A stretch of 64,000 bases of DNA, taken from assembly GCA_032718475.1 (NCBI GenBank), contig JAUCBJ010003066.1:1-64000 (forward strand), given 5' to 3'. This document shows, piece after piece, positions 1-11,089 of the stretch. Source of the stretch: Nemertoderma westbladi. Its lineage: Eukaryota; Xenacoelomorpha; Nemertodermatida; Nemertodermatidae. The notes beneath the pieces were generated by a model that saw nothing but the letters and a program-made list of their open reading frames with translations, made no database searches and was not told the DNA's origin. Every line of letters begins with the position of its first letter. Position 1 is the stretch's first letter. The position numbers and the translations under genes were made by a program.

Positions 1-364
1 TAGTACCAACAGAATCATCAGAAACCTGTCCATTCCGATGCAACACCTCCATTCCAATAGTGCTACCCTGGGAAAAAACACGTTTTGGCAACCGATCGGA
101 GACAGTAAAGAGTCTGGTCAACTCATACATACCAAACATAGACCTACCACATAGACCACATAAACCACAGATCACACTAAGCCACCACCCCTACTGTGTA
201 CAGGACTGGCATTACGGCAACAGGCCGACTAGACGGTACCACGGCACCATGTTGATTCATGGTTCGTAAGACACGAGGGCCTTCAGTAACTCCCTTGCAC
301 TATAAGGAGGATTTAACGTGCCCCCAGACCCTCACGAGTTCGCCGCCGCCTGTTAAAGGCACCC
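1..364 (-). other. Retroelement sequence downstream of the gag-like ORF, cut by window edge
   Basis: This stretch follows the stop codon of the minus-strand gag-like frame. On the minus strand a frame of roughly 66 codons stays open to position 1 and contains the short Cys-rich string CGLCGLCGRS. It could be the start of a downstream protease/polymerase frame, but no protease, reverse transcriptase or integrase motif is visible. No LTR edge is recognisable. Confidence 0.3.
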
Positions 365-2887
365 CTATAGAGACCTCACCTCCTTAGGCACCTTTCTCCT
401 AGAGACGGGTTTTTCACTTACCTTGTTTTCCGGTGTCTTCTCTTGGGACTGCTTGAGGAGTTGCAATTTCATTTCTCCATCCAAGAATGACATGAGATCA
501 GCCATGGTAGGGTCTCGTCGTTGTTGTTCCATCATATATAGTACTTTCTTATCCCAGCGTGTGCCTACCCCACCTTTCGGTAAAGTAGAAGCCACAGCTC
601 CAATGACCATAGAACTTTGGTATTCATGGGACTTACCTAACCAATCTAATTGTCTACAGATCTCTTGAATCTCATCGGAAAACTCTATTATCCCACTGCT
701 GATGAACTTTCTGGGCGCTACTAATTTTGCATATAAATACTTAGCGATATTATTCCTATTACCATACCTGATGTTTAGTGTGTCCCAAACTTGTCTTAAT
801 CCGTCTGGATGTCCAATAAACTTTAACGCCATTAACTTGGGAGATCCTTCCAAGCACTCGATGAGGTATCTAAGTTTTTCTCCATTAGATAGTACAGAGT
901 TCTGTATGTTATCTTTGTAATATTCATTAAAAGGTAACCATTTCATCTCATCTCCATTGAACTTGACGATCTCTCCCACCTTTACCGCTTGCTGGGCTTC
1001 GGTTCTAGCCATTTGACGCGTAAAACTTTCTTGGGCCATCGTGTTATTTAATATCGAATTATCGGTATATAAATTTCTCGGATTATGATCAGTTCTATAG
1101 GGAATATCATTATCAACAGGTCTATAATTACCCTTAATAGGGTTCACTATAGGAGTTTCTACTTCGCTAGCAGTATATATGCGTGTAGGCTCCACACCTT
1201 GCGCATGAGATACTTCAGACCTAACAGGTTGACACATTGTTACAGAGGGTGGCGGTATACCCTTTTGAGTATTTACTAATTTATCGCGTTCTAGCGCGAT
1301 ACTTTGCTGCACTTCTTGCAACTCTAGCCTACTTTCCCTTACTGTGCCCTTGAATTGCTGGACAGTCTCCTGCATCTGCCCGAGCAGGATATCCATCCCC
1401 CGCCGTCCTTCGTCCACCCATTCGACCGCCGAAGCGGGAGTCGCCAACGTTGTAGTGGGCGGACGATGGACAACGGGCGACAAATTATGAATATTTCGCT
1501 CGGGGTCCAGGACTTGAACTGTCTCTGGGGCAGTTTTACGGGGCACAGGTAGCTTAGTGCTATGCAGAGGGAATTTAGAGGTAACTTCAGGGAGTACAGG
1601 TGTGTCTATCACCGAAGGGGTGATTTCGAGAACAGGCCTAATTATTTCAGGCTCATCTACTATAGTAGGGAGACTTTCTATTTTAATTATTTGGTCTGTG
1701 GGTTCTGTACTACCTAAGTTGGTGTTATTTAGTTGCCTTCTAACAGCTGGAGGCAAATCAGGCAATTTCTGACGGTGGAATGTTCTTTTACGTCTGCTTA
1801 GACGAGATCTATTTCCTTTGCCTTCAGTATCGGTGGTATCACCTTCCTCAGATGATGTATATCCCTGTCGTTTGGGAGTAGATCGATTCATCATCTGCAT
1901 ATTACTAGCTGTTAACTGTTTACTGAAGTCGTCTTGCTTCTCTTGAAGATTTTCCAACTCCAGTTGGGCGATCTCTTCAGCCGCTCTCCGTTCTGCTTCC
2001 GCCACCGCTGCCGCTTTTGCCTCTGCCGCTGCCGCTTTTGCCTCTGCCGCTGCCGCTTTTGCCTTTGCCTCTGCTTCTGCTGCTGCCGCTTTTGCCTTTG
2101 CCTCTGCTTCTGCTGCTGCCGCTTTTGCCTCTGCCGCTGCTTCTGCCAAGGTCGCTTTTCTTTCTGCCTCTGCCACTGCTGCTATCTTTCTGTCTTCTAT
2201 ACGTTTTTTCCTTACTTGTTCTTCTTGGACTCGTGTGATGCGGAGTTGTTTATCGAATTTAGCCTGATTCGCAGCCCTCATTTCCACATCGATGGCATCC
2301 AACACAAGCTTGGTTCCTTCACTATTAGGGCTAAGTCCCTCTAACCTTCTCCTCAACTCGTCATCACCTAAAAAACGTTGATAGTCTGACAAATAGATAT
2401 CAATGGCAACCCTCTTATGCGGTTTCTCTGCCGTCGCTTCACTTTCCACTTGGGAATAAGTAGCGTCTGTTGATTCTCCATGGGTTGATCGCTCCTCCAG
2501 CTGAGCTTTCCACTGAGCTGTTCCTTGAACCTGGAGACTCACCCGTTGAAACCAAGTCTTTACGGCAACTTGCAACGACGTGTCTTGTCTTCGTTTAGAA
2601 GCCTCCTCAAAGGCTGATAAGATTAGCCTGATTCGTAGAATTCTTTCTCTAACTTGATAAAGCAGCAATCCCTGCTCTTGAGGTCCTTGAGGTTGTTGAA
2701 ACAGTTGTTCTTTTAATCGCTCTATAGAGCTGAAGAATCCCTGTGTGTATCCGGCTGCGGACCTCTTCCACACAGCTGGATCGATGGTTTCCTTGGCTAC
2801 TCCCATCCGGTGTATGTCTTCCCAGGCAGCTTCTGATAAATCAAACGGGAGTCCGGGTCCGGGGAAGTTCCATTGCGACTCGACCAT
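365..2887 (-). CDS. Gag-like protein of a BEL/Pao-type LTR retrotransposon
   Basis: An 840-residue open frame. Its C-terminal part (about residues 640-815) carries the pattern FNGDEMKWLPFNEYYKDN, then LSNGEKLRYLIECLEG and LNIRYGNRNNIAKYL. This resembles the DUF1759 Gag domain of BEL/Pao elements, where Gag forms the particle that packages element RNA. The N-terminal third is charged and helical. About residues 230-330 are a long Ala/Glu/Lys coiled coil built from AEAKA-type repeats. The middle is low-complexity, rich in Pro, Ser and Thr. The ATG at 2887 is the first in a frame that opens at about 2917. The ORF has no internal stop, so the element may be fairly young. Protease, reverse transcriptase and integrase are not seen and would lie left of the window. 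The coiled-coil half has no family I recognise. The assignment rests on the C-terminal motif alone. Confidence 0.65.
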   Translation of the reverse strand: MVESQWNFPGPGLPFDLSEAAWEDIHRMGVAKETIDPAVWKRSAAGYTQGFFSSIERLKEQLFQQPQGPQEQGLLLYQVRERILRIRLILSAFEEASKRRQDTSLQVAVKTWFQRVSLQVQGTAQWKAQLEERSTHGESTDATYSQVESEATAEKPHKRVAIDIYLSDYQRFLGDDELRRRLEGLSPNSEGTKLVLDAIDVEMRAANQAKFDKQLRITRVQEEQVRKKRIEDRKIAAVAEAERKATLAEAAAEAKAAAAEAEAKAKAAAAEAEAKAKAAAAEAKAAAAEAKAAAVAEAERRAAEEIAQLELENLQEKQDDFSKQLTASNMQMMNRSTPKRQGYTSSEEGDTTDTEGKGNRSRLSRRKRTFHRQKLPDLPPAVRRQLNNTNLGSTEPTDQIIKIESLPTIVDEPEIIRPVLEITPSVIDTPVLPEVTSKFPLHSTKLPVPRKTAPETVQVLDPERNIHNLSPVVHRPPTTTLATPASAVEWVDEGRRGMDILLGQMQETVQQFKGTVRESRLELQEVQQSIALERDKLVNTQKGIPPPSVTMCQPVRSEVSHAQGVEPTRIYTASEVETPIVNPIKGNYRPVDNDIPYRTDHNPRNLYTDNSILNNTMAQESFTRQMARTEAQQAVKVGEIVKFNGDEMKWLPFNEYYKDNIQNSVLSNGEKLRYLIECLEGSPKLMALKFIGHPDGLRQVWDTLNIRYGNRNNIAKYLYAKLVAPRKFISSGIIEFSDEIQEICRQLDWLGKSHEYQSSMVIGAVASTLPKGGVGTRWDKKVLYMMEQQRRDPTMADLMSFLDGEMKLQLLKQSQEKTPENKVSEKPVSRRKVPKEVRSL

Positions 2888-2965
2888 GGACTTCAGTTCT
2901 TCCCTTGTGTATCCAGCATAACTATCTCTAGTTGAACGCTGGCTTCTCGCCCAATCGATCTGGTG

Positions 2966-3361
2966 TTATTCCACAGCGATCAATAACCTAGTGAGTACGG
3001 CTGCAGGAAGGATGAGAAGGGGATCCGAATAAACCACATCCGTCATCCTTGCTCCGCGCTCGGGTGTCAGCTCTACAGTATCCTCACTACTGGAGCTGTT
3101 GGGCCATTGAGAAGTAAGTTCTTGACTAGCGGGTTGTTGCTGTTCCGCTGCTTCTTGGTCCCGCTTGACCTGAGCTCGGGTGCCTATGATAGACCTACGA
3201 TGTTGGACTAGCCTAGGTTCTGTTATTACTACTGGAGGGATGACCTTCCTCACAGTGGGAGGTGAACTGAACTTACGACTAGAGGGTTCTACACCTCTAT
3301 CTGAGTCGCAGATAGTTACATCTAATAAACTGTCTGACAGGTTCTGCTTAGTATCAGACAT
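2966..3361 (-). CDS. Small ORF upstream of gag, unknown function
   Basis: A 131-codon frame in the same orientation as the gag-like ORF, ending 79 bp before its start codon. The product is polar (Ser, Glu, Gln, Arg) with no signal peptide, membrane segment or recognisable domain. Its position suggests either an upstream ORF of the retrotransposon, or the true N-terminus of Gag separated by a frameshift or small intron. Compositionally it continues the disordered, charged style of the neighbour. I do not recognise it. Confidence 0.35.
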   Translation of the reverse strand: MSDTKQNLSDSLLDVTICDSDRGVEPSSRKFSSPPTVRKVIPPVVITEPRLVQHRRSIIGTRAQVKRDQEAAEQQQPASQELTSQWPNSSSSEDTVELTPERGARMTDVVYSDPLLILPAAVLTRLLIAVE

Positions 3362-3439
3362 GACTAAGTATACCGTTGAATGTCTACCGCTGTATTACAG
3401 TCTGAGCAAGTCTAGTAACTCAGTATTAACTGCTAGCCT

Positions 3440-3745
3440 AGTAATTAATTACCGGTACTGCTACTCAGTGTAGCGTGATATATAATATATTAGAATACCG
3501 GTATGCTTATAGTATATATAACTATTATTACAGACTAGGTTTATCACCGAATACCGGTATAATTTTAGCACAAATATATATAAATATATAATAGGCCTAT
3601 CGGGAATACCGGTACAGCTGACAGTTTGTAGTGTATATATAAGTATAGTTATTAACTGAATTAATTACAGAATACCGGTATGCTTTCAGCACAAATATAA
3701 ATATTATAATAGGCCTATCATAAATACCGGTATATCAATTATTTT
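3440..3745. repeat. Degenerate repeats with TACCGGTA cores
   Basis: Six TACCGGTA-like cores occur within 300 bp (near 3451, 3496, 3551, 3609, 3674 and 3726). Two stretches beginning near 3568 and 3690 share a block of about 45 bp ending in AATAGGCCTATC and an ACCGGTA core, giving an approximate period of 120 bp. No ORF is present. It may belong to the 5' end of the retrotransposon, but no LTR pair can be tested because the other copy would lie outside the window. Confidence 0.5.
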
Positions 3746-4674
3746 AGAATAATTGAATTTCTGAACTTTAAGGGTTACTTGGTTACTTTAACTTACTTTA
3801 TTACCGTTATTTAAGCAGTAGTCCAACTGATATTGAGACCTAATTGTTATATGGTAGGCCTACTATTTATAAATCGTTAGATTTGATTTATAATATATAT
3901 ATACCCGTTTTAATGGGTTTAGTCAATGTTTGAAATAAATGTTTTTATTTCTGGGGAGTAATCACTACACAAAGCGGTGCGCTTTCAGTGAAGTGTTACT
4001 TATAGGACACTAAAACAAATAATTCTAATTTACCTAAGTTACTTAATACTACAAATTACGTACAATTCGGGTGAGATTACAATCTCTAAATAAACACAAA
4101 AGTTTACAAAAAACACAAATACGAATTTTTAGGGTAATTTTACAAGAAGTCTACAAACCAGCCTAACAAAGGGTTAGAATTCTGGTTATTACAACGGACA
4201 GGGTACTACGGTATTTGAAATAATAAGTAGTAGTAAATACACTGCGTTGTCCAGATAGAAAAATACCACCGCCTGACGACCTATAGCCGTATCGCTATAG
4301 GTTCTACGTTATGTATCACGGAGTGTTCCTACCTAGAAGTTAATAGAGCTAATCGAACGTGCCTATTAACCACTTTACAACACAAATATAATGCCTACAC
4401 TAATTACTTTGGAAAGTACTGTACACTAAACCCTAAATTAGGTACGAGTACTTGTACGACAGATAATCAGTAGTTAAATATACTTGAACAGCTAAAAGAA
4501 CCACGGCATCTGCTGGAGTGACCGATGCACAAAATCACCAGTCTTTACCTACGCCAAGCAGCCCGTGTAGTACCGGGGTTAATTTAACTATAGCGGTATG
4601 TATAACAAACACAATTACTGTAGGAACAAACTTGGGGAATGAATGTTGCGAATAATCGCATAAACTCTGAATAA
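3746..4674. other. No gene recognised
   Basis: AT-rich unique sequence without a credible ORF, RNA gene or terminal inverted repeats. Short dyads occur (for example GCGGTGCGC near 3974) but nothing that can be assigned. Possible untranslated or regulatory part of the adjoining minus-strand retroelement. Confidence 0.5.
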
Positions 4675-5250
4675 TAAATATTACGCTACGCGTACAAACT
4701 ACTCAAACGAAATGCAGACCGAACACTGACAGACTACTATCAAGCCTAAACAAACTACGGTATATGCAGACTCCGAAATAATTAGGTAGTATGCGTTCTA
4801 ACCCAGTAGTACGACTTATTCTTTAATTGGGGGTTTACCTTACAGCATTCGCTGCCCCTACTTCCTAACCGTTCTTTATCGGACAAGTGATCTACACACG
4901 CTGCAATCCGTTCAGACCTAATAACAGCCAGACAACTATCCAGCCTACAAATTATCTAAATAAAATTATACGCTACCCGTACAGACTTACACAAACAAAG
5001 TACAGACTAAACGATGGCGGACTACTCTCAAGCCTAAATAAACTGCAGGACATGCAGACTCCGAAATGATTAGGGAGTATGCGTTCTAACCCAGTAGTAC
5101 GACTTATTCTTTAATTGGGGGTTTACCTTACAGCATTCGCTGCCCCTACTTCCTAACCGTACTTAATCGGACAGGTGATCTACACACACTGCAATCCGTT
5201 CGGACCTAACAGCAATCAGACAACAGCTCAGCCTACAAATCGTCTGTACA
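4675..5250. repeat. Two-copy tandem repeat, period 288 bp
   Basis: A block of about 288 bp is present twice in tandem. For example GCGTTCTAACCCAGTAGTAC starts at 4793 and again at 5081, followed in both copies by the same TTTAATTGGGGG and TTACAGCATTCGCTGCCC strings. The copies differ by scattered substitutions and small indels. No coding capacity. Confidence 0.85.
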
Positions 5251-5417
5251 ATCTGATCAGGTTTACACGCCTTCTGTTCAATACTGGCCTACAAATAAAT
5301 AAAACTTGACAGAAATAAGTAAACCATATAAAGGAATAAGGGGTGATCAATCCCTAATCCCTTAACAGCCTACCGGTATGCAACAATCAAATCGAATAAT
5401 ACTAGTGTACTTATACG

Positions 5418-5555
5418 GAAGTACCGGTTAGGACAGCTAGGCCTACGGACCTACAGAAGTACCGGTTCTGGCAGTTGGACCTACGGACCTACAGCAGTAC
5501 CGGTTCTGGCAGTTGGGCCTACTGACCTACAGATGTACCGGTTCAGGTTTACCGG
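5418..5555. repeat. 38-bp minisatellite, about 3.5 copies, with ACCGGTT core
   Basis: The string GTACCGGTT recurs at exact 38-bp spacing (5420, 5458, 5496, 5534). Each is preceded by a CCTAC-rich segment (GACCTACAG). The last copy breaks down into further ACCGGT boxes around 5550-5565. Confidence 0.85.
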
Positions 5556-7090
5556 TTGACCGGTACTTTCAACTTTATTGCTTACTGCAATAAAGAAGCA
5601 ATATCCTTTAATGTTCGCGCTTTTAGACCTTTGGCAGTTGAACCCGCCAAATTAAGATGTCTTCTAGATATTAAATCGCTTTTTAGTCAATGACAAGTAT
5701 TTGATTCACTACACTAGTCGAAACCAATCTGTGCGCGATCATTCACCCGCTGGATATTCCCGGGAGATTGGGTTCGACGGTTTAATTTTATTGCTATGTA
5801 AGCCTAATGTATTATTCGACTGACAGTATTATATAATCTCTGACAATATTATTCACCTTCGGGAATATTAACAGTTCCTTTAGGACGTGGCGCTTTATTT
5901 ATATAAACAGAGTTATGACTTAAACTACTCACAACGATATGGCTTAATTATAATTCACATATATGGCGCATTCTTTAGGAAATGCTTCTTTAACAGACTC
6001 ACTCGTACACAATGCTGCACAATACTGCACACTAATCTGCCAATCTTCACTGATTTTAGTCACATATAAAAGGAACACAGACTGACTCATATAGGGTCTA
6101 TCAAATAACATTAGATTCACTTCAAACCACTTTAACATAAGTCACAATCGTTATTGGTAACCTTTCTCTCTTACCTTCGGTATATCAAGAATATTGGGTG
6201 TCGGGGTTATTTCTCGTTATTCCAATATAATAATTCACCAACAAATATAATGAATAACCGACAACAAATAGCAGTATACAGTATTGATTGAGCAGGTAAA
6301 TTTTAGCAGCAGTTATTCAAGTGATTAAAAGCCAGTGATATTCACAGCCGCCAGTTAAAGGATATATGTCCTTATAATTAAACCTACTAGTGTTGAGCTA
6401 AAAAGCAGAAAGCACAAAACACTACAAAGCCATTCTTTCGTGGCTTTGAAAAACTCGTGACTACTACTCTATACGAGGATACCAACTACCCTTATTCCAC
6501 GAAGCTCCCGTTCAACACAGAGAAAGAGCAGTGAGATAGGAAAATTTCAGTTCAGTAGCTCTGTGATAGGTCAAAATCAAGGCTAACTCAAATTCTATTG
6601 GGAGATACAAAAACAAGGCTATGACGCAACCTTTCTAGGCTGGTTGGCCGATTAAACAGAGCCCAGATACCTGCGTACAGCAAATCAGCCAATAAGCTGG
6701 TAGCTTGCGCTATTCGAGTTATAGATCCCCTTTTAGAGTATTCAGCGACTGGGGGGGAACTGGTTAGCAAGGCAAACGAATCAGTTATCCCACAAAAGCT
6801 TTTACACCCCATAACACTTCAAATGGTTCTGTGTCACCGTAAATAGAATAAAATAACCTCGCGCCGGTGCAAAACCATGCAAAATTTGAACGCCCATATC
6901 TCCGCTATTTTTCAACGAAATTCAAATTGTCTTACATATTTCGAATCCTTGTACGGTCAGCTTTTTATCAGTACCAACAAATCACTATAAGGTTGAAGAA
7001 TAACTACGGTGTAACTGGTGTAATATTGCACATAATAACACTTTTTTTAAACGCATTTTTCTAAAGATTGAAAGCAAAAATAAAAATTCT
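5556..7090. other. No gene recognised
   Basis: Only short chance ORFs (75 codons or fewer) on both strands. A hairpin AAAGCCA-N8-TGGCTTT lies near 6426. It resembles no RNA family I can name. No transposon ends are apparent. Confidence 0.45.
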
Positions 7091-7099
7091 GGCTCACCC

Positions 7100-8060
7100 A
7101 GTCAGTGGTGGGAGGTGAAACTATCTCTGTTTCAAATTTCATGCAATCTCATTAAGATTTGTAGAAAAATTAGGGGGGGGGGGGCGTGTCACTGAATTAC
7201 GACACTATATTCTGGGACATGGTGTATAAAACATCACATATCATTGTGTTAAAGTTTCAGAATAGTAGCTTTATAAATAAAACAAATAGATTTGGGGTGA
7301 TGGTCCAATTAATATATTAAAAATTAAAGCTTGAGAAATTCTACCAAAACCATTACACTTTTTATAGCAAAGGTTTTATAGTAGGTTTAGTAATGTTACA
7401 ATACTTGATGAAAACTATTTTTGCAAAGTACTTATTATTTATTGGCACGCAGTCATCCAACGAAAATACTTTATATTTCCTTCGCAACATTTTCACAATT
7501 TTATTGTTTATAGTTTTTATCAGCTTTTTCTTTTGAAAGGGTTTGCGGAAAAATATCAATTTTCGGGCCATTTTTGGAAATTACGAAAATGTGACTTAGT
7601 GCCACCACAGGCTTAATCCCGCACTGAGCTAGTTCCGTCAATAGAGATACGTATAATACTGTAAAGCAGCACCAAGCGGAGTGAAGCATTCATATAAATG
7701 AAAATAATACATTCTGGAATACGGTAATTGAAATTGTTTCCAGGTTAATGATTACTTTGCAGCGTTACGAGTAATTCACCAGAACGGTGTTATGTTGACA
7801 TAATGTAACAATAAGATATTCATTATCAACCTAATTAAACCATGACCCGTAATATAGTGTTATTTTCTGATGACAACTACTACTACGATCGGTGTGCTTC
7901 ATTGCAGCTGCATTATATATATTTATATACTAGTTGTGTTTCAAACTTTACGCAATATGATCAAGATTTTTAGAAACAATTTTTTTTTGGGGGGGGGGGG
8001 GTGGGGTGGGTCCGTGTCATCACAAATTTACACTATATAACGTGTCATGGTGAAATAGGG
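7100..8060. repeat. Two diverged copies of a dispersed repeat ending in a poly-G run
   Basis: Segments at about 7125-7235 and 7925-8055 align: both have GTTTCAAA, a CGCAAT/GCAATCT stretch, AAGATTT, a poly-G run (12 G at 7173-7184, 13 G at 7989-8001), then GTGTCA, ACACTATAT and CATGGTG. They look like two insertions of one family. A similar G-run context recurs near 13121. No ORF longer than 70 codons lies between them. Confidence 0.6.
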
Positions 8061-8239
8061 TTAAAAGTGACCAGCAATTAATTTGTAATAATTTATTTTA
8101 TTCGTTTCCTAGGATTTTATATTCTAGGTTCAGTATCTGATTTCCACGAAGTGCGCTATACGGTAATCTTTAATTTATCATTATAATAATAGCATTATCA
8201 CTGTTAGTGAGTTCCAACATGGCCTAGATACCAGTAACA

Positions 8240-8542
8240 ATGCCACTGAGCTCAAACGGCAGTGAAGAGGATGTATTTTACCAGCCCCACAAGTGTAACG
8301 TGAACGTGACATGCCCGCCAGAGGTTCCGAAACCGGGTTTCGAGCCTAAGATAAACCGATTTCGAGCTCTGGATATGTTGTGGAATCGTCCTCGTCAGTG
8401 GTCGAACAGTATGTACCGACGTTATTTTATGGAGAGTGAAGATGAGTCTGTGATTCAACTGGAGGAAGTTCCTCATTCTACTTCAAAGATAACAGCTAAT
8501 ATTGGTCGGTCTTGGTCCCAATACTTTTTTGCAAATATGTAA
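8240..8542 (+). CDS. Hypothetical 100-residue protein
   Basis: An ATG-initiated frame of 100 codons with balanced composition (N-terminal SSNGSEEDVFYQP, C-terminal IGRSWSQYFFANM). Codon use looks more gene-like than the surrounding AT-rich DNA. There is no signal peptide, membrane segment or recognised domain. It could be a small gene, one exon of a larger gene, or a remnant. Upstream has an in-frame stop, so the ATG is the natural start if it is a single-exon gene. A G-run repeat lies about 240 bp upstream, and a Merlin-type transposon starts about 300 bp downstream. Confidence 0.35.
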   Translation: MPLSSNGSEEDVFYQPHKCNVNVTCPPEVPKPGFEPKINRFRALDMLWNRPRQWSNSMYRRYFMESEDESVIQLEEVPHSTSKITANIGRSWSQYFFANM

Positions 8543-8837
8543 ATGTTTACTATGAATGTCTTTTTTTTACTAGCTACTATTTTTGCTAGCTACTCACATA
8601 ATGTGAAAACATGGAGTTGGAATTGGAATATTGATTGGCATTATATAATGTAGGTGGAGGTTTATTATACAGTATATTTCCATCTGTAGGCCTACCAGAT
8701 ATCATTTGTCTGTGAATCTAACTCACAGACATATTTATTAATTAATAATATATTTTTTTAATGTTTATTAGCGAAATTATTATTAATAAAATAGTATATT
8801 AAACAGAATTTACAAATAATCATTAGAATAAATTATC

Positions 8838-9449
8838 GGCTAGAGTTCCGTACGTCCCCCCATTTTTAAAATGACTTGAATTGCCCGTGTATTGTCGGTC
8901 ATTTAATGTTATGGAATAGATTTTTTATATTGTACTATTGCATTTGTTTATTACATACAAATAGTTGATTTTTTATAAAAATAACTTTATACGGTTCTCT
9001 GAATTTATATCTATTGCTTCACGGCGACAGTAGTCGTAAGATTCATTGACAGAGTATGAGTACAGTATATTATATTAAGTACTTTTTCAGGCGCCAGTTT
9101 CACTCCCTCAAACCATGTTCCCTTTGTTATTGAAATTTCGTTGTCTCTACATTCTCCTTTTCTGCATCTAAATCTTCCAATTCCCTTAGTTTTTTCATTA
9201 AAATGCATGTCAGTGTGATGCACAGTGCATATCTTTTTTTTGGAAGAAGATTAACTCCCTGTAACCAGTTAATTGTCGATGTCCTGCCCCTGCACACGCT
9301 GTACAAATGACGGCGATTGTTAATGGAACACATTTTCTCTGCTTTTTTTAGAATGTTCTAGAATATTTAATTAGCGACGCTCAGGAAACATGGTGTTATG
9401 GTATAGTAAAAAAATCTCGCAAAATGGGGGGACGTACGGAACTGTTCCC
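8838..9449 (-). mobile_element. Decayed Merlin-type (IS1595/ISXO2-like) DNA transposon
   Basis: The ends are inverted repeats sharing AGTTCCGTACGTCCCCCC, the right end being its reverse complement. With outer GG termini the element spans 612 bp. It is flanked by near-identical 8-bp sequences, AAATTATC (8830-8837) and AGATTATC (9450-9457), consistent with the 8-bp target duplication typical of Merlin elements. Inside, the minus strand encodes fragments of an ISXO2-like transposase. Size and frame damage show it is not autonomous. Confidence 0.8.
9011..9333 (-). pseudogene. Broken ISXO2-like (Merlin) transposase fragment
   Basis: Two overlapping minus-strand frames (9333-9127, then 9223-9011) together give a partial transposase N-terminus. 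The second holds FRCRKGECRDNEISITKGTW followed by FEGVKLAPEKVLNIIY. This is the characteristic Cys-pair and KGTWFEG segment that precedes the catalytic domain in IS1595/Merlin transposases. At least one frameshift separates the frames. The DDE catalytic domain is absent, so the gene is dead and internally deleted. Confidence 0.75.
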
Positions 9450-9671
9450 AGATTATCTAATAGAATATCTAATAGAATAGAATACAACTTCATTATAGTT
9501 ATTACTAATTGTTACTGCATTATACAGTAGTTATTACTAATTGTTAAGAAAAGTGGTGGCAGATAGTTAGTAAGTAGTATAGGCTTGGCCGGCCTTGCGA
9601 CAGTTAGACCCCACTCATGACTCATCGCTTAGGAATGTGACACCTAGGGTGTCATTGGCGCCAGACTGTCT

Positions 9672-9977
9672 GGGTGACACCTCCCAATTAGGCTAACTAG
9701 ATCATAATTGACGGGTGTCATCAATTAATTAGTACATTCAATCCCTAATAGGTGTCTTATGACTCCTAATTAGGGTTTAATTGATTATCCTAATTAATCA
9801 GACCAATTGAACCCTATTTAAATTTGACCAATTGAGCGCTAATTGGTCTGATTAATTAGGATAATCAATTAAACCCTAATTAGGAGTCGTAAGACATCTA
9901 TTAGGGATTAAATGTACTAATTAATTGATGACACCCGTCAATTGTGGTCTAATTAGCCTAATTGGCAGGTGTCACCC
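9672..9977. repeat. Near-perfect palindrome, 137-bp arms with 32-bp spacer
   Basis: Arms 9672-9808 and 9841-9977 are reverse complements with only scattered mismatches. They start GGGTGACACC and end GGTGTCACCC. The arms are AT-rich with repeated CTAATTAGG-like segments. The palindrome abuts the left inverted repeat of the surrounding element. As RNA or single-stranded DNA it would form one very long hairpin. It may be a separate foldback element nested in the larger one. Confidence 0.9.
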
Positions 9978-10078
9978 AGTAAGCAACCGAGGGTGGACTC
10001 TCTATAGCCGAGGGGCACTTGTATAATAACTAATAATCACGAACCCCGTCCTCTTGTAATATACACCTAACTCTGCAG

Positions 10079-10185
10079 TAGTCAGTAGTAGTAGTAATAG
10101 TAGTTAGTAGTGGTAGTAAGTAGAATAAGAGTGAGAAAGAGAGAGAGAAAGAGAGAGAGAGTGAGAAGAAGTAGAGTAGAATAAG
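10079..10185. repeat. AGT and AG microsatellites
   Basis: GTAGTAGTAGTAATAGTAG followed by about 40 bp of GA-rich GAGAGAGAAAGAGAGAG. Simple-sequence DNA inside the 2.7-kb element. Confidence 0.85.
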
Positions 10186-11089
10186 ATACGGATTCATAAT
10201 TATTTTATCAAACTCATGTACTACTTACTTCAATGTGCCAATTGTAATAATAATTAAACATATTATTCCGATTAATCTGCGTTTGGCCCTATAAGATATT
10301 ATACTGACGTATTTTATATTAATATATCCATGCGAGTAAACAAGAAGTGAAGTAAATGTTTATTATGATAGTTTTAAAAATAGATAATATCAACGGTCTA
10401 ATAATAGATAATATACCAGAAATTGCCATTTGATCAGATGTATCAAAGCGGCGTCTTTAGTATAATACAATTCACTCTGTTATATAATGTAAATATACTA
10501 AATCTATTTATAAATATATTATGAGCCCTACATTGTATATTTATCCTACAGGTAGACAATGTAGTATGTTAAAACTCGATATAATTTGGTATAATGTATA
10601 ACATATTACAAATAACACTGAGGCAGCTAAACTATATTGCAAAGAAATCAAATATCCTAAAGTAATATACTAGACCCTCCCTCCACCCTATAAATAGTGT
10701 TCACCACCTACCCCACCCACCGCCCTCATTACTTCATAATAATGAAAGATAGTACTGGCGCTCCGGTCACTCCGTTCCCTCCGCTGGGGGGGTTAAGTGG
10801 TAGGTTTTGACACTATGCAAAATCCGAGCACAGAGTTAGAAGCGCATTGGATAGGCGAACATTACTTGCAGTGAAAGTATTTCCATACCTATTATAGTTT
10901 TCGAGATAGTCAGACATGAGTAGCAAAAATTTGAATTTTTTTCGGTAAAGTCTGATTTCACCGGTACCTGTCATCCGAAATATGGATTGTGATATATGGT
11001 TGGATGCGGGTCCACTAACTGTACATTCACATATTTTCAAGGAAAAAATTCGATCAAGGGTTTTCGAAATATTTTCGAATTACCGGAAG

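Noticed and set aside
1934-2344. Plus-strand Cys/Leu/Pro-rich frames opposite the gag-like ORF
   Set aside because: Shadow of the Ala-rich coding repeat on the minus strand.
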